A stretch of DNA of 64,000 bases from Syngnathus acus (GCF_901709675.1 NC_051099.1:9546001-9610000); one strand, 5' to 3'; counted from the first letter of the stretch, positions 19,969 through 31,347 are shown. Notes: generated by a model not told the origin, from the sequence alone. Made by a program: numbers and translations.

Positions 19969-22900
19969 GGCCGGATCCCAGACGGACCAGGAGCATCTGG
20001 GTGAGCAGCGTAGAAGTCGTCCAGCAGACCAGGATCCAAGATAAAACTGCGCGGCACCCATTGCCGCTCCTCTGGCCCATAACCCTCCCAGTCGACCAGG
20101 AACTGCCAGCCTCGTCCCCTCCTGCGCACGTCCAGTAGTTCCTTGACCGTGTACGCAGGCCCACCCCCCACAGTCCGCGGAGACGGAGGCGGCTCGGGAG
20201 CCGGCACCATCTCACTCTCCCTGACCGGCTTGATCTTCCCGACGTGGAAGGTGGGATGCACAGCGAGGGACCGGGGCAGGCGAAGCCGTACAGCGGCCGG
20301 ATTCACGACCTTGGAGATGGGAAAAGGCCCCACAAAACGGGGGGCCAGCTTCCTGGAGCCCACTTGGAGCGGAAGATCCCGAGCGGACAGCCAGACCCGT
20401 TGGCCCCGCTGGTAGGCGGGCGCCGGCCGTCGTCTCCGGTCGGCCATCCTCTTCACTCGGTCCCCCTGGCGGACCAGCGTGGCACGCGCCGCCGCCCAGA
20501 TGCGACGGCATCGTCTCACCACGGCGCGCGCCGAGGTCACCGACACCTCTGGCTCATTGTCAGGGAAGACCGGGGGCTGATAGCCAAAGACGCACATGAA
20601 AGGGGACATCCCCGTAGCAGTGGTAGGGAGGGAGTTATGGGCGTATTCCACCCAGATCAGGTTCTTACTCCAGGAGGAGGGGTTCTGGGCCACCAGGCAG
20701 CGGAGGCCTGTTTCCAGCTGCTGATTGACGCGCTCCGCCTGGCCGTTCGCCTCCGGGTGATAGCCCGAAGTGAGGCACACGGTGGCTCCTATGTGTCTGC
20801 AGAACTCTTTCCAGAAGCGAGACACGAATTGGGGCCCCCTATCCGATGTGACAGTCCGCGGGAATCCGTGTACTCTAAAAACATGGTCCATGAGGACTTC
20901 GGCTGTTCGCTTTGCTGAGGGTAATTTGGGCAGGGCAATGAAATGGGCCATTTTGGAGAACCGGTCCACCACAGTGAGTATCGTGGTCTTCCCCTTGGAA
21001 ACGGGAAGCCCAGTGACAAAATCTACAGAGAGGTCGGCCCAGGGACGGGAGGGAATGGGGAGGGGTTGCAGCAACCCCACCCGGGTGCCGGGGGTGTTCT
21101 TGTTGCGCGCACAGACGGAGCAGGCTGCCACGTACTCCCTGACGTCGGCCGCCATGGAGGGCCACCAGAATCGCTGCTGCACAACGTACAGGGTTCGTCG
21201 AACGCCGGGATGACAGGCGAGCCGGGAGGTGTGTCCCCAGTGGACGACTCGGGAACGCAGCTCGGGCGGCACAAAAAGTCGATTCGTCGGGCAGTTGTCA
21301 GGGGGTGGTGCGTCACCGTTGGCCTGCTTTACTTGGTCTTCTACGGGCCAGGTAACGGCCCCTACCACACAGTGAGGACGAAGAATGGGTTCGGGCTCCT
21401 TGGCCTCCGGATCCGGACTGTAGACGCGGGACAGGGCATCAGGTTTGACGTTCTTTGCTCCCGGTCTGTAGGACAGGGTGAAATTGAAACGGTTGAAAAA
21501 GAGCGACCAACGAGCCTGGCGTGAGTTCAGCCGTTTTGCGTTCTTGAGGTACTGCAAGTTCTTATGATCCGTCCATACTAAGAATGGTTGTTGGGCTCCC
21601 TCCAGCCAGTGTCTCCACTCCTCGAGCGCCTGCTTCACCGCCAACAATTCTCGATCACCCACGTCGTAGTTCTGTTCGGCGGGGGTCATCCGCCGGGACA
21701 GGTAAGCGCACGGATGAAGCTTGTTGTCCTCTGGTGACCTTTGGGACAGGACGGCGCCGATTCCTCGACTGGAGGCGTCAACCTCCACCACGAACTGACG
21801 AGAGGGGTCGGGCAGTGTGAGGATCGGGGCGGTGCTGAATCGCCTCTTTAGCTCCTGGAAGGCAGCCTCTGCTTCCGCCGTCCAACGGAAGGGGGCGGCT
21901 GGAGAAGTCAGAGCATGCAGCGGGGCCGCTGTGGCACTGAAACCTCGGATGAAACGCCTGTAGAAATTAGCAAAGCCTAGAAATTGCTGCACCTTTTTGC
22001 GGTTATCGGGTCTGGGCCATTGGGTTACGGCGCTTACTTTGGCTGGGTCCATTTGGACCTTACCGGGGTGTATGATGAAGCCAAGGAAGGAAATAGTGTC
22101 GACGTGGAACTCGCTCTTCTCTGCCTTCACGTAAAGGTGATGGTCCAGGAGGCGTTGCAGGACCGATCTAACATGGTTCTCATGGGTCTCCGTATCAGGT
22201 GAATAGATAAGAATGTCATCCAAATAGACATAAACAAAACGATCTATAAAGTCTCCCAGAACATCGTTAATCATGGCTTGAAATACTGCGGGGGCATTGG
22301 TGAGACCAAATGGCATCACCAGGTACTCAAAGTGTCCTCGAGGGGTGTTGAATCCCGTCTTCCATTCGTCTCCCTCCCGGATGCGCACGAGGTGGTAAGC
22401 GTTACGCAAATCCAGTTTGGTGAAGACCCGAGCTTGCTGCAACTGATCGAAGACCGTCGCCATGAGTGGAAGAGGGTATCGATTTTTAATAGTGATCTGG
22501 TTGAGAGGGCTATAGTCTATGCAGGGGCGTAGGGTACCGTCTTTTTTGCCCACAAAGAAAAATCCGGCCCCTGCAGGGGAGGATGAGGGTCTGATCAGTC
22601 CCGCCTTAAGCGACGCGTCTATGTACTCATTCAGCGCTTGTTTTTCGGGTTCCGAGAGGGAATAAAGCCTCCCCTTGGGTATCGGAGCCCCAGGCAGAAG
22701 CTCTATAGCGCAGTCGTACGGACGGTGGGGCGGTAGCGAGCTAGCCTTGGCTTTGCTAAATGCTTCCGCGAGTTGGTGGTAACAGACTGGTACACCGGTG
22801 AGATCAGGGGTTTCGGAGTCAGAGCTACGGTTAAGGCTGATCGGGGGTTTAGGTGCGACACATGACTCTTGGCAACTGGGTCCCCATCCCCTTATCTCCC

Positions 22901-24293
22901 CGGACGCCCAGTCCATGGTTGGATTGTGGAGCGACAGCCACGGGTACCCGAGTATAATTGGATTCTTGGGGGAGGTTATCACATGTAGTCGGACTTTCTC
23001 GTGATGAGTCCCGAAAGATAGTGAGAGAGGTTCGGTTACATGGGTTATCTCAAAAAGCGCCTGACCATTGAGCGCCTCGGCTTTCACGGTCGTGGCTAGT
23101 GGTTCAGTTCTTATTCCCAGCCTCCGAGCAAAAGTCCAGTCGATCATACTCTCATCTGCCCCGGAGTCAATTAGCACCCCGAGCTGGGTGGTTTTCCCAA
23201 GGCATGTAAGCGTGCCGATGGGTAGGGTCCGAATCTTCCGCGGGCTACCGGAGAAGGCGCTTACCTTCATGGTTCGTTTCTCGGGGCAGGAGCCGACGAT
23301 ATGTCCCAGAGCGCCGCAGTAGTAGCAACGACCTTCCTGGCGTCGGCGCTGCTTCTCCTCGGCGCTCAACTTGGCTCTGCCTAGTTGCATGGGTTCCGCC
23401 CCGGGCGGTAGCAGTGCCGTGTTCGATGGTTGGTGCGGGATCTCGAGGTGCGGCGATGCCAACCCGGCCGAGGGGGGGAAGACGGAAGCGCTCCGGCTTG
23501 CGCGCTGCCTCTTTCTTTCCTGCAGGCGATTGTCGGTGCGGACAGCCAGCGCGATGAGCGCGTCGAGGTCAGCGGGGAGATCGAGGGGAACGAGCTGGTC
23601 CTGGATGGTTCCAGAAAGACCCTTGAGGAAGATATCATACAGGGCCATCTGGTTCCACCCGCATTCTGTGGCCAGAGTGCGGAAGCGGATCGCGTAGTCG
23701 CTGACTGACTCACGCCCCTGGGACAGCTGGCTCAGCTCCCGCGCTTTTTCACGGTCCGAGGAGACAGGATCGAACACCATGCGCAGGGCTTCGACGAACG
23801 CGGCGAGAGATCGGCAGGTGACGGAATCCCGGGCCCATTCTGCCATTGCCCACGCCCGGGCTCTTCCTGTCAGGTAAGAGATCATGTAGGCCACCCGGGA
23901 GCGCTCGGTGGGGAAATCGCCTGGAGACCGCTCGAATTGCATTTCACACCCGGTGACGAATGCCTTGCTGCCCCCGGGTTCCCCAGCGTATCGTTCCGGG
24001 GGAGCCAGCCTGACTCCCATTGTCATGGGCGCGGGAATCGGCCGCTCGGTCGGGGGGGGCACTGGCGGACTGGGGGTCGCTGTTGGTCCAGCGGTCAGCA
24101 GCGTGACAATGCCCTGCATCTGTCGGCCCAGCGATTCCACCTGGGCGGCCACCGCCGCTCTGAATTCCTCTTGGGTTGCCCGGATCTCACGGACATCCAC
24201 TCCCAGGGCACTGACCTGCTGCTGGTGTTGGCCCAGCGTCGATGCCTGGGAGCGCACTGCGGCAGCCAACTGTTCCGGCTCTGCCGAGTCCAT
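19965..24293 (-). CDS. Chromovirus Gag-Pol polyprotein (intact)
   Basis: ATG at 24293 opens 1,442 codons with no stop. Domain order with approximate residues: coiled/linker region and retrotransposon gag (90-260); zinc knuckle [14 protein letters not shown] (about 320); protease with [12 protein letters not shown] (about 376); RT with YLDDILIYS (about 688); RNase H with [15 protein letters not shown] (about 835); integrase zinc region with [13 protein letters not shown] and CSVCARNK (about 1020-1060); catalytic integrase motifs [15 protein letters not shown] and NGQAERVNQ (about 1092, 1146 and 1183); C-terminal chromodomain YTVKELLDV...FLVDWEGYG (about 1381-1428). The frame is open a further 143 codons upstream into the LTR. 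I chose 24293 because the LTR ends at 24311 and this is the first ATG after it. The chromodomain may steer integration to marked chromatin, as known for the class. Confidence 0.93.
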   Translation of the reverse strand: MDSAEPEQLAAAVRSQASTLGQHQQQVSALGVDVREIRATQEEFRAAVAAQVESLGRQMQGIVTLLTAGPTATPSPPVPPPTERPIPAPMTMGVRLAPPERYAGEPGGSKAFVTGCEMQFERSPGDFPTERSRVAYMISYLTGRARAWAMAEWARDSVTCRSLAAFVEALRMVFDPVSSDREKARELSQLSQGRESVSDYAIRFRTLATECGWNQMALYDIFLKGLSGTIQDQLVPLDLPADLDALIALAVRTDNRLQERKRQRASRSASVFPPSAGLASPHLEIPHQPSNTALLPPGAEPMQLGRAKLSAEEKQRRRQEGRCYYCGALGHIVGSCPEKRTMKVSAFSGSPRKIRTLPIGTLTCLGKTTQLGVLIDSGADESMIDWTFARRLGIRTEPLATTVKAEALNGQALFEITHVTEPLSLSFGTHHEKVRLHVITSPKNPIILGYPWLSLHNPTMDWASGEIRGWGPSCQESCVAPKPPISLNRSSDSETPDLTGVPVCYHQLAEAFSKAKASSLPPHRPYDCAIELLPGAPIPKGRLYSLSEPEKQALNEYIDASLKAGLIRPSSSPAGAGFFFVGKKDGTLRPCIDYSPLNQITIKNRYPLPLMATVFDQLQQARVFTKLDLRNAYHLVRIREGDEWKTGFNTPRGHFEYLVMPFGLTNAPAVFQAMINDVLGDFIDRFVYVYLDDILIYSPDTETHENHVRSVLQRLLDHHLYVKAEKSEFHVDTISFLGFIIHPGKVQMDPAKVSAVTQWPRPDNRKKVQQFLGFANFYRRFIRGFSATAAPLHALTSPAAPFRWTAEAEAAFQELKRRFSTAPILTLPDPSRQFVVEVDASSRGIGAVLSQRSPEDNKLHPCAYLSRRMTPAEQNYDVGDRELLAVKQALEEWRHWLEGAQQPFLVWTDHKNLQYLKNAKRLNSRQARWSLFFNRFNFTLSYRPGAKNVKPDALSRVYSPDPEAKEPEPILRPHCVVGAVTWPVEDQVKQANGDAPPPDNCPTNRLFVPPELRSRVVHWGHTSRLACHPGVRRTLYVVQQRFWWPSMAADVREYVAACSVCARNKNTPGTRVGLLQPLPIPSRPWADLSVDFVTGLPVSKGKTTILTVVDRFSKMAHFIALPKLPSAKRTAEVLMDHVFRVHGFPRTVTSDRGPQFVSRFWKEFCRHIGATVCLTSGYHPEANGQAERVNQQLETGLRCLVAQNPSSWSKNLIWVEYAHNSLPTTATGMSPFMCVFGYQPPVFPDNEPEVSVTSARAVVRRCRRIWAAARATLVRQGDRVKRMADRRRRPAPAYQRGQRVWLSARDLPLQVGSRKLAPRFVGPFPISKVVNPAAVRLRLPRSLAVHPTFHVGKIKPVRESEMVPAPEPPPSPRTVGGGPAYTVKELLDVRRRGRGWQFLVDWEGYGPEERQWVPRSFILDPGLLDDFYAAHPDAPGPSGIRP

Positions 24294-24310
24294 GTCTGGC
24301 CAGTGCGTAC
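24294..24310 (-). other. Very short chromovirus leader
   Basis: Only 17 nt (GTACGCACTGGCCAGAC on the minus strand) separate the 5' LTR from the start codon. I do not recognise a tRNA-complementary site. Some chromoviruses self-prime from their own RNA 5' end; this is an inference to test. Confidence 0.5.
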
Positions 24311-24856
24311 TGTCAGGCTCAGGCAGGGAGAGGACTCGAATGCAGAGTTTCGACAGTTCAAGGTGTTTTATTTCTTCGGCGGATGACCGCTCTAAAAACA
24401 AAGGTGCCTCACACTGAGGGAAAAAAGGCAAAAACAAAGGCGCCTCAAACTGAGGGAAAAAGGGCAAAAACAAAGGTGCCTCAAACTGAGGAAAAAACGA
24501 AGGCAAGGTCTCACGCACAACCCACAAAGCGTGGACAAAAAGGTCTCTGTGAGCAAGGCAATCAAGGGCTAAATCCGTGGCTATGGAGTCGCTGGTGGTC
24601 ATGGCTTGCAAGACGCACTGGCAGAGGACAAGGGGAAGACGCAGGCTAAATACACACACAGAAGGGGAAGGACACAGGTGCAGACAATCAGGGCGGACGA
24701 CACAGGTGTACGTGGTTAACAAACGGGGAGGTCAAGTGAACGAGCGTGCAGCGGAAGGACCAGTGATCTGGAATGTGATGTACAAAATAAAACAGGAAGT
24801 TAGAACATGACGGACAAGACAAAACAAAACAACCTACAAAACCGGACAGCATGACA
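24311..24856 (-). repeat. Chromovirus 5' LTR
   Basis: 546 bp; ends TGTCAGGC...GCATGACA on plus. The right target duplication CACCG follows at 24857. Confidence 0.93.
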
Positions 24857-24861
24857 CACCG

Positions 24862-26385
24862 GCAGTAAAGGATGCCGTCAAACTGAAGAAGGAGTCTTAT
24901 CGGACTGTTTTGGCCTGCGGGACTCCGGAGGCAGCTGACAGGTACCGGATGGCTAAGCGGAACGCGGCTTCGGCGGTTGCTGAGGCAAAAACCCGGGCGT
25001 GGGAGGAGTTTGGCAAGGCCATGGAGAATGACTTCTGGACGGCTTCGAGGAAATTCTGGTCCACCATCTGGCGTCTCAGGAGGGGGAAGCAGTGCACCGT
25101 CAAAACTGTTTAGTGTGGAGATGGCGTGCTGCTGACCTCGACTCGGGACGTCGTGAGTCGGTGGGGAGAATACTTCGAAGACCTCCTCAATTCCACCGAC
25201 ACACCTTCCATTGTGGAAGCAGGGCCTGGAGACTCTGAGGCGGACTTTCCAATCTCTGGGGTCGAAGTCACTGAGGTAGTTAAAATACTCCTCGGTGGCA
25301 AGGCCCCGGGGGTAGATGAGATCCGCCCGGAGTTCTTAAAGGCCCTGGATTTTGTGGGGCTGTCATGGCTGACATGCCTCTACAACATTGCGTGGACATC
25401 GGAGACGGTGCCTCTGGATTGGCAGACTGGGGTGGTGGTTCCCCTCTTTAAGAAAGGAGACCGAAGGGTGTATTCCAATTACAGGGGACTCACACTCCTC
25501 AGCTTCCCTGGTAAGGTCTATTCAGAGTGCTGGAGAGGAGGGTCCGTCGGGAGGTCAAACCTCGGATTCAGGAGGAGCAGTGTGGCTTTCGTCCTGGCCG
25601 TGGAACAGTGGACCAGCTCTACACCCTCGGCAGGATCCTCGAGGGGGCATGGGAGTTCGCCCAACCAGTCCACATGTGTTTTGTGGACTTGGAGAAGGCG
25701 TTCGACCGTGTCCCTCGGGAGGTTCTGTGGAGGGTGCTTCGGGAGTACGGGGTGCCGAGCCAACTGATAAGGGCGGTTCGGTTCCTGTATCACCGATGCC
25801 AGAGTTTGGTCCGTATTTCCGGCAGTAAGTCGGATTCGTTCCTAGTGAGGGTTGGACTCCGCCAAGGCTGCCCTTTGTCACCGATACGTTCATAATTTTT
25901 ATGGACAGAATTTCTAGGCACAGCCGAGGCGTTGAGGGTGTCCGGTTTGGGGACCTCAGCATCGCGTCTCTGATTTTTGCAGACGACGTGGTGCTCTTGG
26001 CTTCTTCAAGCTGTGAGCTCCAGCTCTCACTGGAGCGGTTCGCAGCCGGGTCAGCACCTCCAAATCCGAGTCCGTGGTCCTCGGTCGGAAAAGGGTGGAA
26101 TACCCTCTCCGGATCGGGGATGAGATCCTGCCCCAAGTGGAGGAGTTCAAGTATCTTGGGGTCTTGTTCACGAGTGAGGGGAGGATGGAGCGCGAGATCG
26201 ACAGGCGGATCGTGCAGCGTCGGCAGTAATGCGGACTCTGTACCGGTCCGTCGTGGTAAAGAGAGAGCTGAGCCAAAAGGCAAAGCTCTCAATTTACCGA
26301 TCGATTTCCGCTCCTACCCCCACCTATGGTCACGAGCTATGGGTTGTGACCGAAAGAACGAGAGCCCGGATACAAGCGGATACAA
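24862..26385 (+). pseudogene. RTE-type LINE, distal endonuclease and RT, broken
   Basis: This continues the frame interrupted at 19406: KDAVKLKKESYRTVLACG, then a TAG at 25111-25113, then KAPGVDEIRPEFLKAL, GVVVPLFKKGDRR, EEQCGFRPGRGTVDQLY, VHMCFVDLEKAFDRVPRE (motif A), GLRQGCPLSPI (motif B), FADDVVLLASS (motif C) and ELSQKAKLSIYRS. At least three frame changes occur after 25500. The 3' end is lost at about 26385, where another LINE fragment joins. Confidence 0.78.
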
Positions 26386-27497
26386 GTGTGCACAACACTC
26401 ATGCACTGGTAACATACAGCAAGCAGGATTTGCTTGATATAGTCAATCGACAAAATAACCTGGAATTCACGGGATTTATTTCACCGGAGCTGCAACTCAT
26501 TGTTCACGCCAACAAAGACCACCACGAGCCCCAGGATGGCCCGGGCACACCGACCTCGAGTGAGGCGGCCGACCCCAGGAGAGCGCTCCGGAGACGGCGT
26601 CGAAAGTGAGGCAAGAGGGGAGGGCTCCATGCTAGACTAAGAGCTCGCGCTAGCCGACTGTTAGGGATCGGACAGTACAGCCAAGTGCGTAGCGACAGAG
26701 ACTTTATTGTGGGGGGGTAAGATGGGAACAGCTGGCGCTGGAGCGGCGATCTGGCTGGGGGGAACAAGCAATTCTGCGGGATCTCTGAATTGTCAAGTGA
26801 GTCAGTTTCTCAGGGACAGAAGAGCGAAGCAGCATCACGGGACAGACTGACACTCGGGTCTGCGCTGGCGGCGCTGATATAGCGCTGTCCATCAGCCCGT
26901 GGCAGGTGGCGGCGATTCTACTGACAGGGGGGGCGTGGTCCTGTCACAGGTGGCGCCAGCACGTGATAGCCGACCACCGCTACCCAGCCTCCTGCTCGCC
27001 AACGTACGGTCTCTCGACAACAAACTAGACGACCTAAGAGCACGAATCACATCACAGCGGGAAATAAGAGAATGTTGCACTTTGATTTTCACCGAAACGT
27101 GGCTTTCTGACAAAATTCCAGCGTGCGCCATCCAACTACAGACGTACTCCGTGCACAGAGGGGACCGGACTGCAGCCTCCGGCAAGACGAAAGGAGGGGG
27201 GGTGCGTGTTTGTAAACAACTCGTGGTGTGGAGATATACGGACTCTTTATAGACACTGCTCACCAGACGTGGAGTTTTTAATGCTGCAATGCCCCCCTAT
27301 TATCTACCGAGGGAATTCACCGCTGTGTTTTTTGCCGCTGTCTACATCCCCCCGAGAGCCAACTCCACAGCAGCGCTCAGCAAACTGTATGATGTCATCA
27401 GCGCGCTAAAGACTGTTGGTTGTTTTTATCGCTGCTGGAGACTTCAATCAGTGCAACCTATGGACTGTACTCCCCAAATATCACCAGCACATCAAGA
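26386..27497 (+). mobile_element. LINE 5' part (L2/CR1-type), fragment
   Basis: The coding start carries an N-terminal endonuclease stretch. Readable pieces are SLLLANVRSLDNKLDDLRAR, CCTLIFTETWLSDKIP and FFAAVYIPPRANSTAALSKL. Frameshifts lie near 27230 and 27420. A solo LTR sits inside it (26659-26967). The wording closely follows the endonuclease of the LINE at 32830-33400, so it is a related lineage. RT is absent; a pogo-like module follows at 27498. Confidence 0.7.
26659..26967 (-). mobile_element. Probable solo LTR inside a LINE
   Basis: TGTTAGGGATCGG... to ...GTGAT is flanked by AGCCGAC at 26652-26658 and 26968-26974. GACTTTATTG near 26700 reads CAATAAAGTC on the minus strand, a likely polyadenylation signal, which sets the orientation. 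The exact right end is uncertain by one or two bases, so the true duplication may be 5 bp (CCGAC). Confidence 0.6.
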
Positions 27498-27608
27498 TTG
27501 ATCACGGGATGACGAAGATGGCGAAGGGCCTCACGTACTACATCATTAGTGGCTTTGTTTCTAAGTGACACGGAGGACGAAGAGTTTGAAGGATTTAATG
27601 ATTTAGAG

Positions 27609-27821
27609 CAGGGGTCACCAACTCCGGTCCTCAAGGGCGCCAATCCAGCCTGTTTTAGGTGCAGCCCTACAACAACACACCTGATTCAAATGATCAGCTC
27701 ATCAGCAAGCTCTATTAAGGCTGATAGCGATCCTGATTATTTGAATCAGGTGTGTTGTTGTAGGGCTGCACCTAAAACAGGCTGGATTGGCGCCCTTGAG
27801 GACCGGAGTTGGTGACCCCTG
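27609..27821. mobile_element. hAT MITE, long palindrome, 8-bp duplication
   Basis: 213 bp. CAGGGGTCACCAACTCCGGT at the left end is the exact complement of the right end, and the palindrome extends for most of the element. ATTTAGAG at 27601-27608 and 27822-27829 is a perfect 8-bp duplication. It splits the acidic-tail frame of the pogo-like module. Confidence 0.93.
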
Positions 27822-27855
27822 ATTTAGAGTGACACAGAAGGTTTGAAAAACGATT

Positions 27856-28155
27856 ATGGCTTTTACGCACGCCCGGTCCTACTCTACGGAGCTCTCTCTC
27901 ACCTCCGTGGATGGAAGTCGGGGGCCGGCGCTCGGCCGGGTGGCTGTCCGGGGACGGTGGATGGGGCTCGGACATGGCTTTTACGCACGCCCGGTCCTAC
28001 GCTACGGAGCTCTCTTTCACCTCCGTGGATGGAAGCCGAGGGCCGGCGCTCGGCCGGGTGGCTGTCCGGGGACGGTGGATGGGGCTCGGTCATGGCTTTT
28101 ACGCACGCCCGGTCCTATTCTATGGAGCTCTCTTCCACCTCCGTGGCTGGAAGTC
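27856..28155. repeat. 118-bp tandem repeat, about 2.5 copies
   Basis: ATGGCTTTTACGCACGCCCG starts at 27856, 27974 and 28092. The units are nearly identical and GC-rich (GGGCCGGCGCTCGGCCGGGT). The short frames in all phases here are by-products. Confidence 0.88.
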
Positions 28156-28390
28156 CACGCCGCCACACGCCTGGAAGTTTGTTTTGTTAAATAAAGAGCC
28201 GTTTACCAAACCCACGTCTTTCCTTGTACTTTGTTAACGCTACAATATAGTTATATACTAGATCTGTGGAATGACGACGAGGCTGACGTCAGGGCGCACG
28301 CGCGGCATTGTTGACAAAGGACGAGGAATTTGATCGATGGATTTAATGATTTAGAGTGCACAGATGGTTTGATAATATTATTGCTTAGAT

Positions 28391-28706
28391 CACAGGTGTC
28401 AAACTCAAGGCCCGGGGGCCAGATACGGCCCGCCACATCATTTTATGTGGCCCGCGAAGACGAATTGCGCATCAAATTCGTGTCATTACTAGAATTGCAA
28501 ATTGTCTTCACTTTTAAAAATGTCTTTTTTTTTAAATATTTGACCAGTTTTTACTCGTCTGATTTGAAAATGAGTTTGTTTTGTAGCTTTTACTGTATAT
28601 AATATGAAGTGCTCATACATATATTTGGGTTGACAGTCCTAATGGCCCTCCGAAAGAAGCTATGACTACAATGCGGCCCGCGAACAAAATGAGTTTGACA
28701 CCCCTG
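28391..28706. mobile_element. hAT non-autonomous element, 316 bp
   Basis: Left end CACAGGTGTCAAACTC and right end GAGTTTGACACCCCTG are inverted with two mismatches. GCTTAGAT at 28383-28390 and 28707-28714 is a perfect 8-bp duplication. Interior has AGATACGGCCCGCCACATCA-type hAT wording and no transposase. Confidence 0.92.
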
Positions 28707-29297
28707 GCTTAGATAATGGGTATTTGATATCTAATTTATATACCGTTATATGGGCCTGTGGAATATTTTGAAGTGCAAGCGCCGTCAGCGGCGCGCACCC
28801 ATTGTTGACAAAGGACGATCGATGGATTTAATGAATTGGAGTGACACAGATGGTTTTATAAATGTGTTGTTTATGTAATAGTTTTTTTTAATAACTCTGA
28901 GTGTTACGTCAGGCCCGTTCTCAGCTCTTCGTTTGTGTTTATGTCACGTTAGCATACCTATCGTTTAGCCTGTTGTTGCTCATTCATGTCTGTTCATGGT
29001 GTTGGATTTTGTCGAATAAATTGCCCCCCAAAATGCGACTTATACTCCGGAGCGACTTATATATGGTTTTTTTTCACTTTTTTGGGCATTTTATGATTGA
29101 TGCGACTTGTACTCGGAGCGACTTTTAGTCCGAAAATTACGGTAAATATGTACATTAACATTTGAACAACGTTGTGTTATTGTGCAATGTTTGTATTGTA
29201 TATCGATCAACTGTTGAAAAAAACCTCTTCAATTTGGACACAGAAGAGAAAGAATTTGACGGATTTGTGGACAGGAATATGTAAATATGCACATTAA

Positions 29298-29576
29298 TGT
29301 CACGAACGGAGTGTAGAAATGGAGCAGGACGACCAAATGCAGCTTGGACCAGGGTTTATTGCAGGAACACAAAAGACAGGCTCTCGTGACGGTGACACAA
29401 GCATTGTCCACACAATGCTCCGACATCGAGTGGTACCCAAACCGAACCTAAATACGCGACAGTTAACAAGAGGCAGGTGAGCATGATCACGCCGATCATG
29501 GGCACAGGAAGGGAGGGGCGAGCACACAGAAACGACTACAACCCATACAGACAGCAAAACGGGACGAGGCATGACA
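29298..29576 (-). repeat. LTR of the minisatellite element (3' LTR)
   Basis: 279 bp, TGTCACGAACGG...GGCATGACA; nearly identical to 31348-31628, with a 2-bp length difference at CAAAAC(AG)GGGAC and one substitution near 29455/31505. Confidence 0.88.
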
Positions 29577-29716
29577 GAACCCCCCCCACAAGGGACGGCT
29601 CCCGACGTCCCAAAAACCCAACCCCCCACGGCGGCACGCGTGGGGGCGGGGGGGGCTGCGCACGAGTCCAGACGACCCTACTGGTCTCTGAAATAGCCCG
29701 AACCGTGCACGACGGC

Positions 29717-30560
29717 AACTAGGGGCACAGAACCGCACTCGGGCGGCGACACGGGGCACAGAACTGCACTCGGGCGGCGACACGGGGCAGAGAACCGCAC
29801 TCGGGCGGCGACACGGGGCACAGAACCGCACTCGGGGGGCGACACGGGGCACAGAACCGCACTCGGGGGGCGACACGGGGCACAGAACCGCACTCGGGCG
29901 GCGACACGGGGCACAGAACCGCACTCGGGCGGCGACACGGGGCACAGAACCGCACACGGCGGAAACTCAGGGGCAGAACCGCACTCGGGCGGCGACAGAA
30001 CCGCACACGGCGGAAACTCGGAGGGGCAGAACCGCACTCGGGCGGCGACAGAACCGCACACGGCGGAAACTCGGAGGGGCAGAACCGCACTCGGGCGGCG
30101 ACAGAACCGCACTCGGCGGAAACTCGGGGATACAGAACCGCACTCGGCGGAAACTCGGGGATACAGAACCGCACTCGGCGGAAACTCGGGGATACAAAAC
30201 CGCACTCGGCGGAAACTCGGGGATACAGAACCGCACTCGGCGGAAACTCGGGGATACAGAACCGCACTCGGCGGAAACTCGGGGATACAGAACCGCCCTC
30301 GGCGGAAACTCGGGGATACAGAACCGCCCTCGGCGGAAACTCGGGGATACAGAACCGCCCTCGGCGGAAACTCGGGGATACAGAACCGCCATCGGCGGAA
30401 ACTCGGGGATACAGAACCGCAGTCGGCGGAAACAGAACCGCAATCGGCGGAAACTCGGGGAACCAGAACCGCACTCGGGCGGCGACGAGGGAAACCGAAC
30501 CGCACTCGGGCGGCGACGAGGGGAACCGAACCGCACTCGGGCGGCAACTCACGCAAAACC
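29717..30560. repeat. 31-bp and related minisatellite arrays
   Basis: From 29717 to about 29960, 31-bp units read GAACCGCACTCGGGCGGCGA + CACGGGGCACA. At about 29950-30120, roughly 52-bp units alternate CGGCGGAAACTCGG with CGGGCGGCGACA. From about 30110 to 30470, eleven or twelve 31-bp units read GAACCGCACTCGGCGGAAAC + TCGGGGATACA. The arrays clearly derive from one another. They are free of stops on the minus strand, which yields very long but repetitive frames. Confidence 0.9.
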
Positions 30561-30799
30561 CGCACTCGGGCGGCAAAAAAAAAAAAGTCCTTGCCGCAAT
30601 CAGCGGCACTCGAAAGTCCGGACCGCGATCAGCGGCATTCGTAAGACGGAGCTGCGGCAACAGCAAGAGCCACCACGCGCCGCAGCAGTGGGACGATCGC
30701 GGGTCCGGTGCAGCTGGCCTGAAGACGGGCGACGTCAAAGGGGCCTGCGACGCTGGGGTGGAGCCCGATGGCGACCGCGAGTCTGATGACGCCGGGAGG

Positions 30800-31240
30800 C
30801 ACTCCGATGGCGGCCGCAGGTCCGGCGTTGCGGCAGCGAAGTCCGATGACTCTCGCAGCCGATGGCGCCGGGAGGACTCCGATGGCGGCCGCGTGTCCGG
30901 CGTCGCGGCAGCGAAGTCCGATGACTCTCGCAGCCGATGGCGCCGGGAGGCACTCCGATGGTGGCCGCGTGTCCGGCGTCGCGGCAGCGAAGTCCGATGA
31001 CTCTCGCAGCCGATGGCGCCGGGAAGACTTCGATGGCGGCCGCGTGTCCGGCGTCGCGGCAGCGAAGTCCGATGACTCTCGCAGCCGATGGCGCCGGGAA
31101 GAACTCCGATGGCGGCCGCGTGTCCGGCGTCGCGGCAGCGAAGTCCGATGACTCTCGCAGCCGATGGCGCCGGGAAGAACTCCGATGGCGGCCGCGTGTC
31201 CGGCGTCGCGGCAGCGAAGTCCGATGACGACAGCGGAGCC
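30800..31240. repeat. 75/76-bp tandem array
   Basis: The anchor GTCCGATGAC falls at 30841, 30916, 30992, 31067, 31143 and 31219, giving spacings of 75 or 76. Each unit holds GACTCTCGCAGCCGATGGCG and GGCGGCCGCGTGTCCGGCGT. Because spacings alternate between 75 and 76, the minus-strand frame passes through all three phases of the unit, and each is open. Confidence 0.9.
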
Positions 31241-31347
31241 GATCGCGCTGGAACCTGCTCGGACGATGGCCGCGGATCGGACGTCGCAGTGTGAGCTGAT
31301 GGTGGAGAGAGGTCCAAGCGCTGGTCGCTGTGGTGGTCGGAGCATTC

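Larger units (their letters stand above)
19407..24856 (-). mobile_element. Complete Ty3/gypsy chromovirus (5,450 bp)
   Basis: Two 546-bp LTRs (TGTCAGGCTCAGG...CAGCATGACA, read on plus) flank one uninterrupted gag-pol frame on the minus strand. The target duplication CACCG is perfect. I see one LTR difference (C at 19489, T at 24393), so this is a very recent insertion. It splits the RTE-type LINE. All expected domains are present with no stop, so this copy may be autonomous. Confidence 0.95.
17966..26385 (+). mobile_element. RTE-type LINE, split by a chromovirus
   Basis: The 5' UTR-like start (CCCCTCCGTGAGTCGTCACC near 17976) leads into endonuclease sequence up to 19406. The chromovirus follows, and the LINE resumes at 24857 with the rest of endonuclease/linker and RT to about 26385. 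A second LINE fragment cuts it off there. A fragment of the same family at 38543-39424 gives a direct comparison. The RTE assignment rests on the overall wording of the endonuclease and RT; another endonuclease-type LINE clade is possible. Confidence 0.75.
27498..29141 (+). mobile_element. Pogo-like DNA transposon module, composite remnant
   Basis: The module begins with GATCACGGGATGACGAAG and the acidic C-terminal-like frame SDTEDEEFEGFNDLE (27564-27608). It continues through GATGGATTTAATGATTTAGAG phrases to an end with CGACTTTTAGTCCGAAAATT and ACGG at about 29139, followed by TA. The same pieces recur at 45478-45805, 59701-62214 and 63057-63845. TA target sites and the acidic tail suggest the pogo/Tigger group (inference). 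Two hAT elements and a tandem repeat are embedded. Confidence 0.6.

Noticed and set aside
29717-31240. Regularly spaced repeats resembling a CRISPR array
   Set aside because: The whole period is repeated with no unique spacers, there are no cas genes, and the host is a vertebrate. These are minisatellites within an LTR element.
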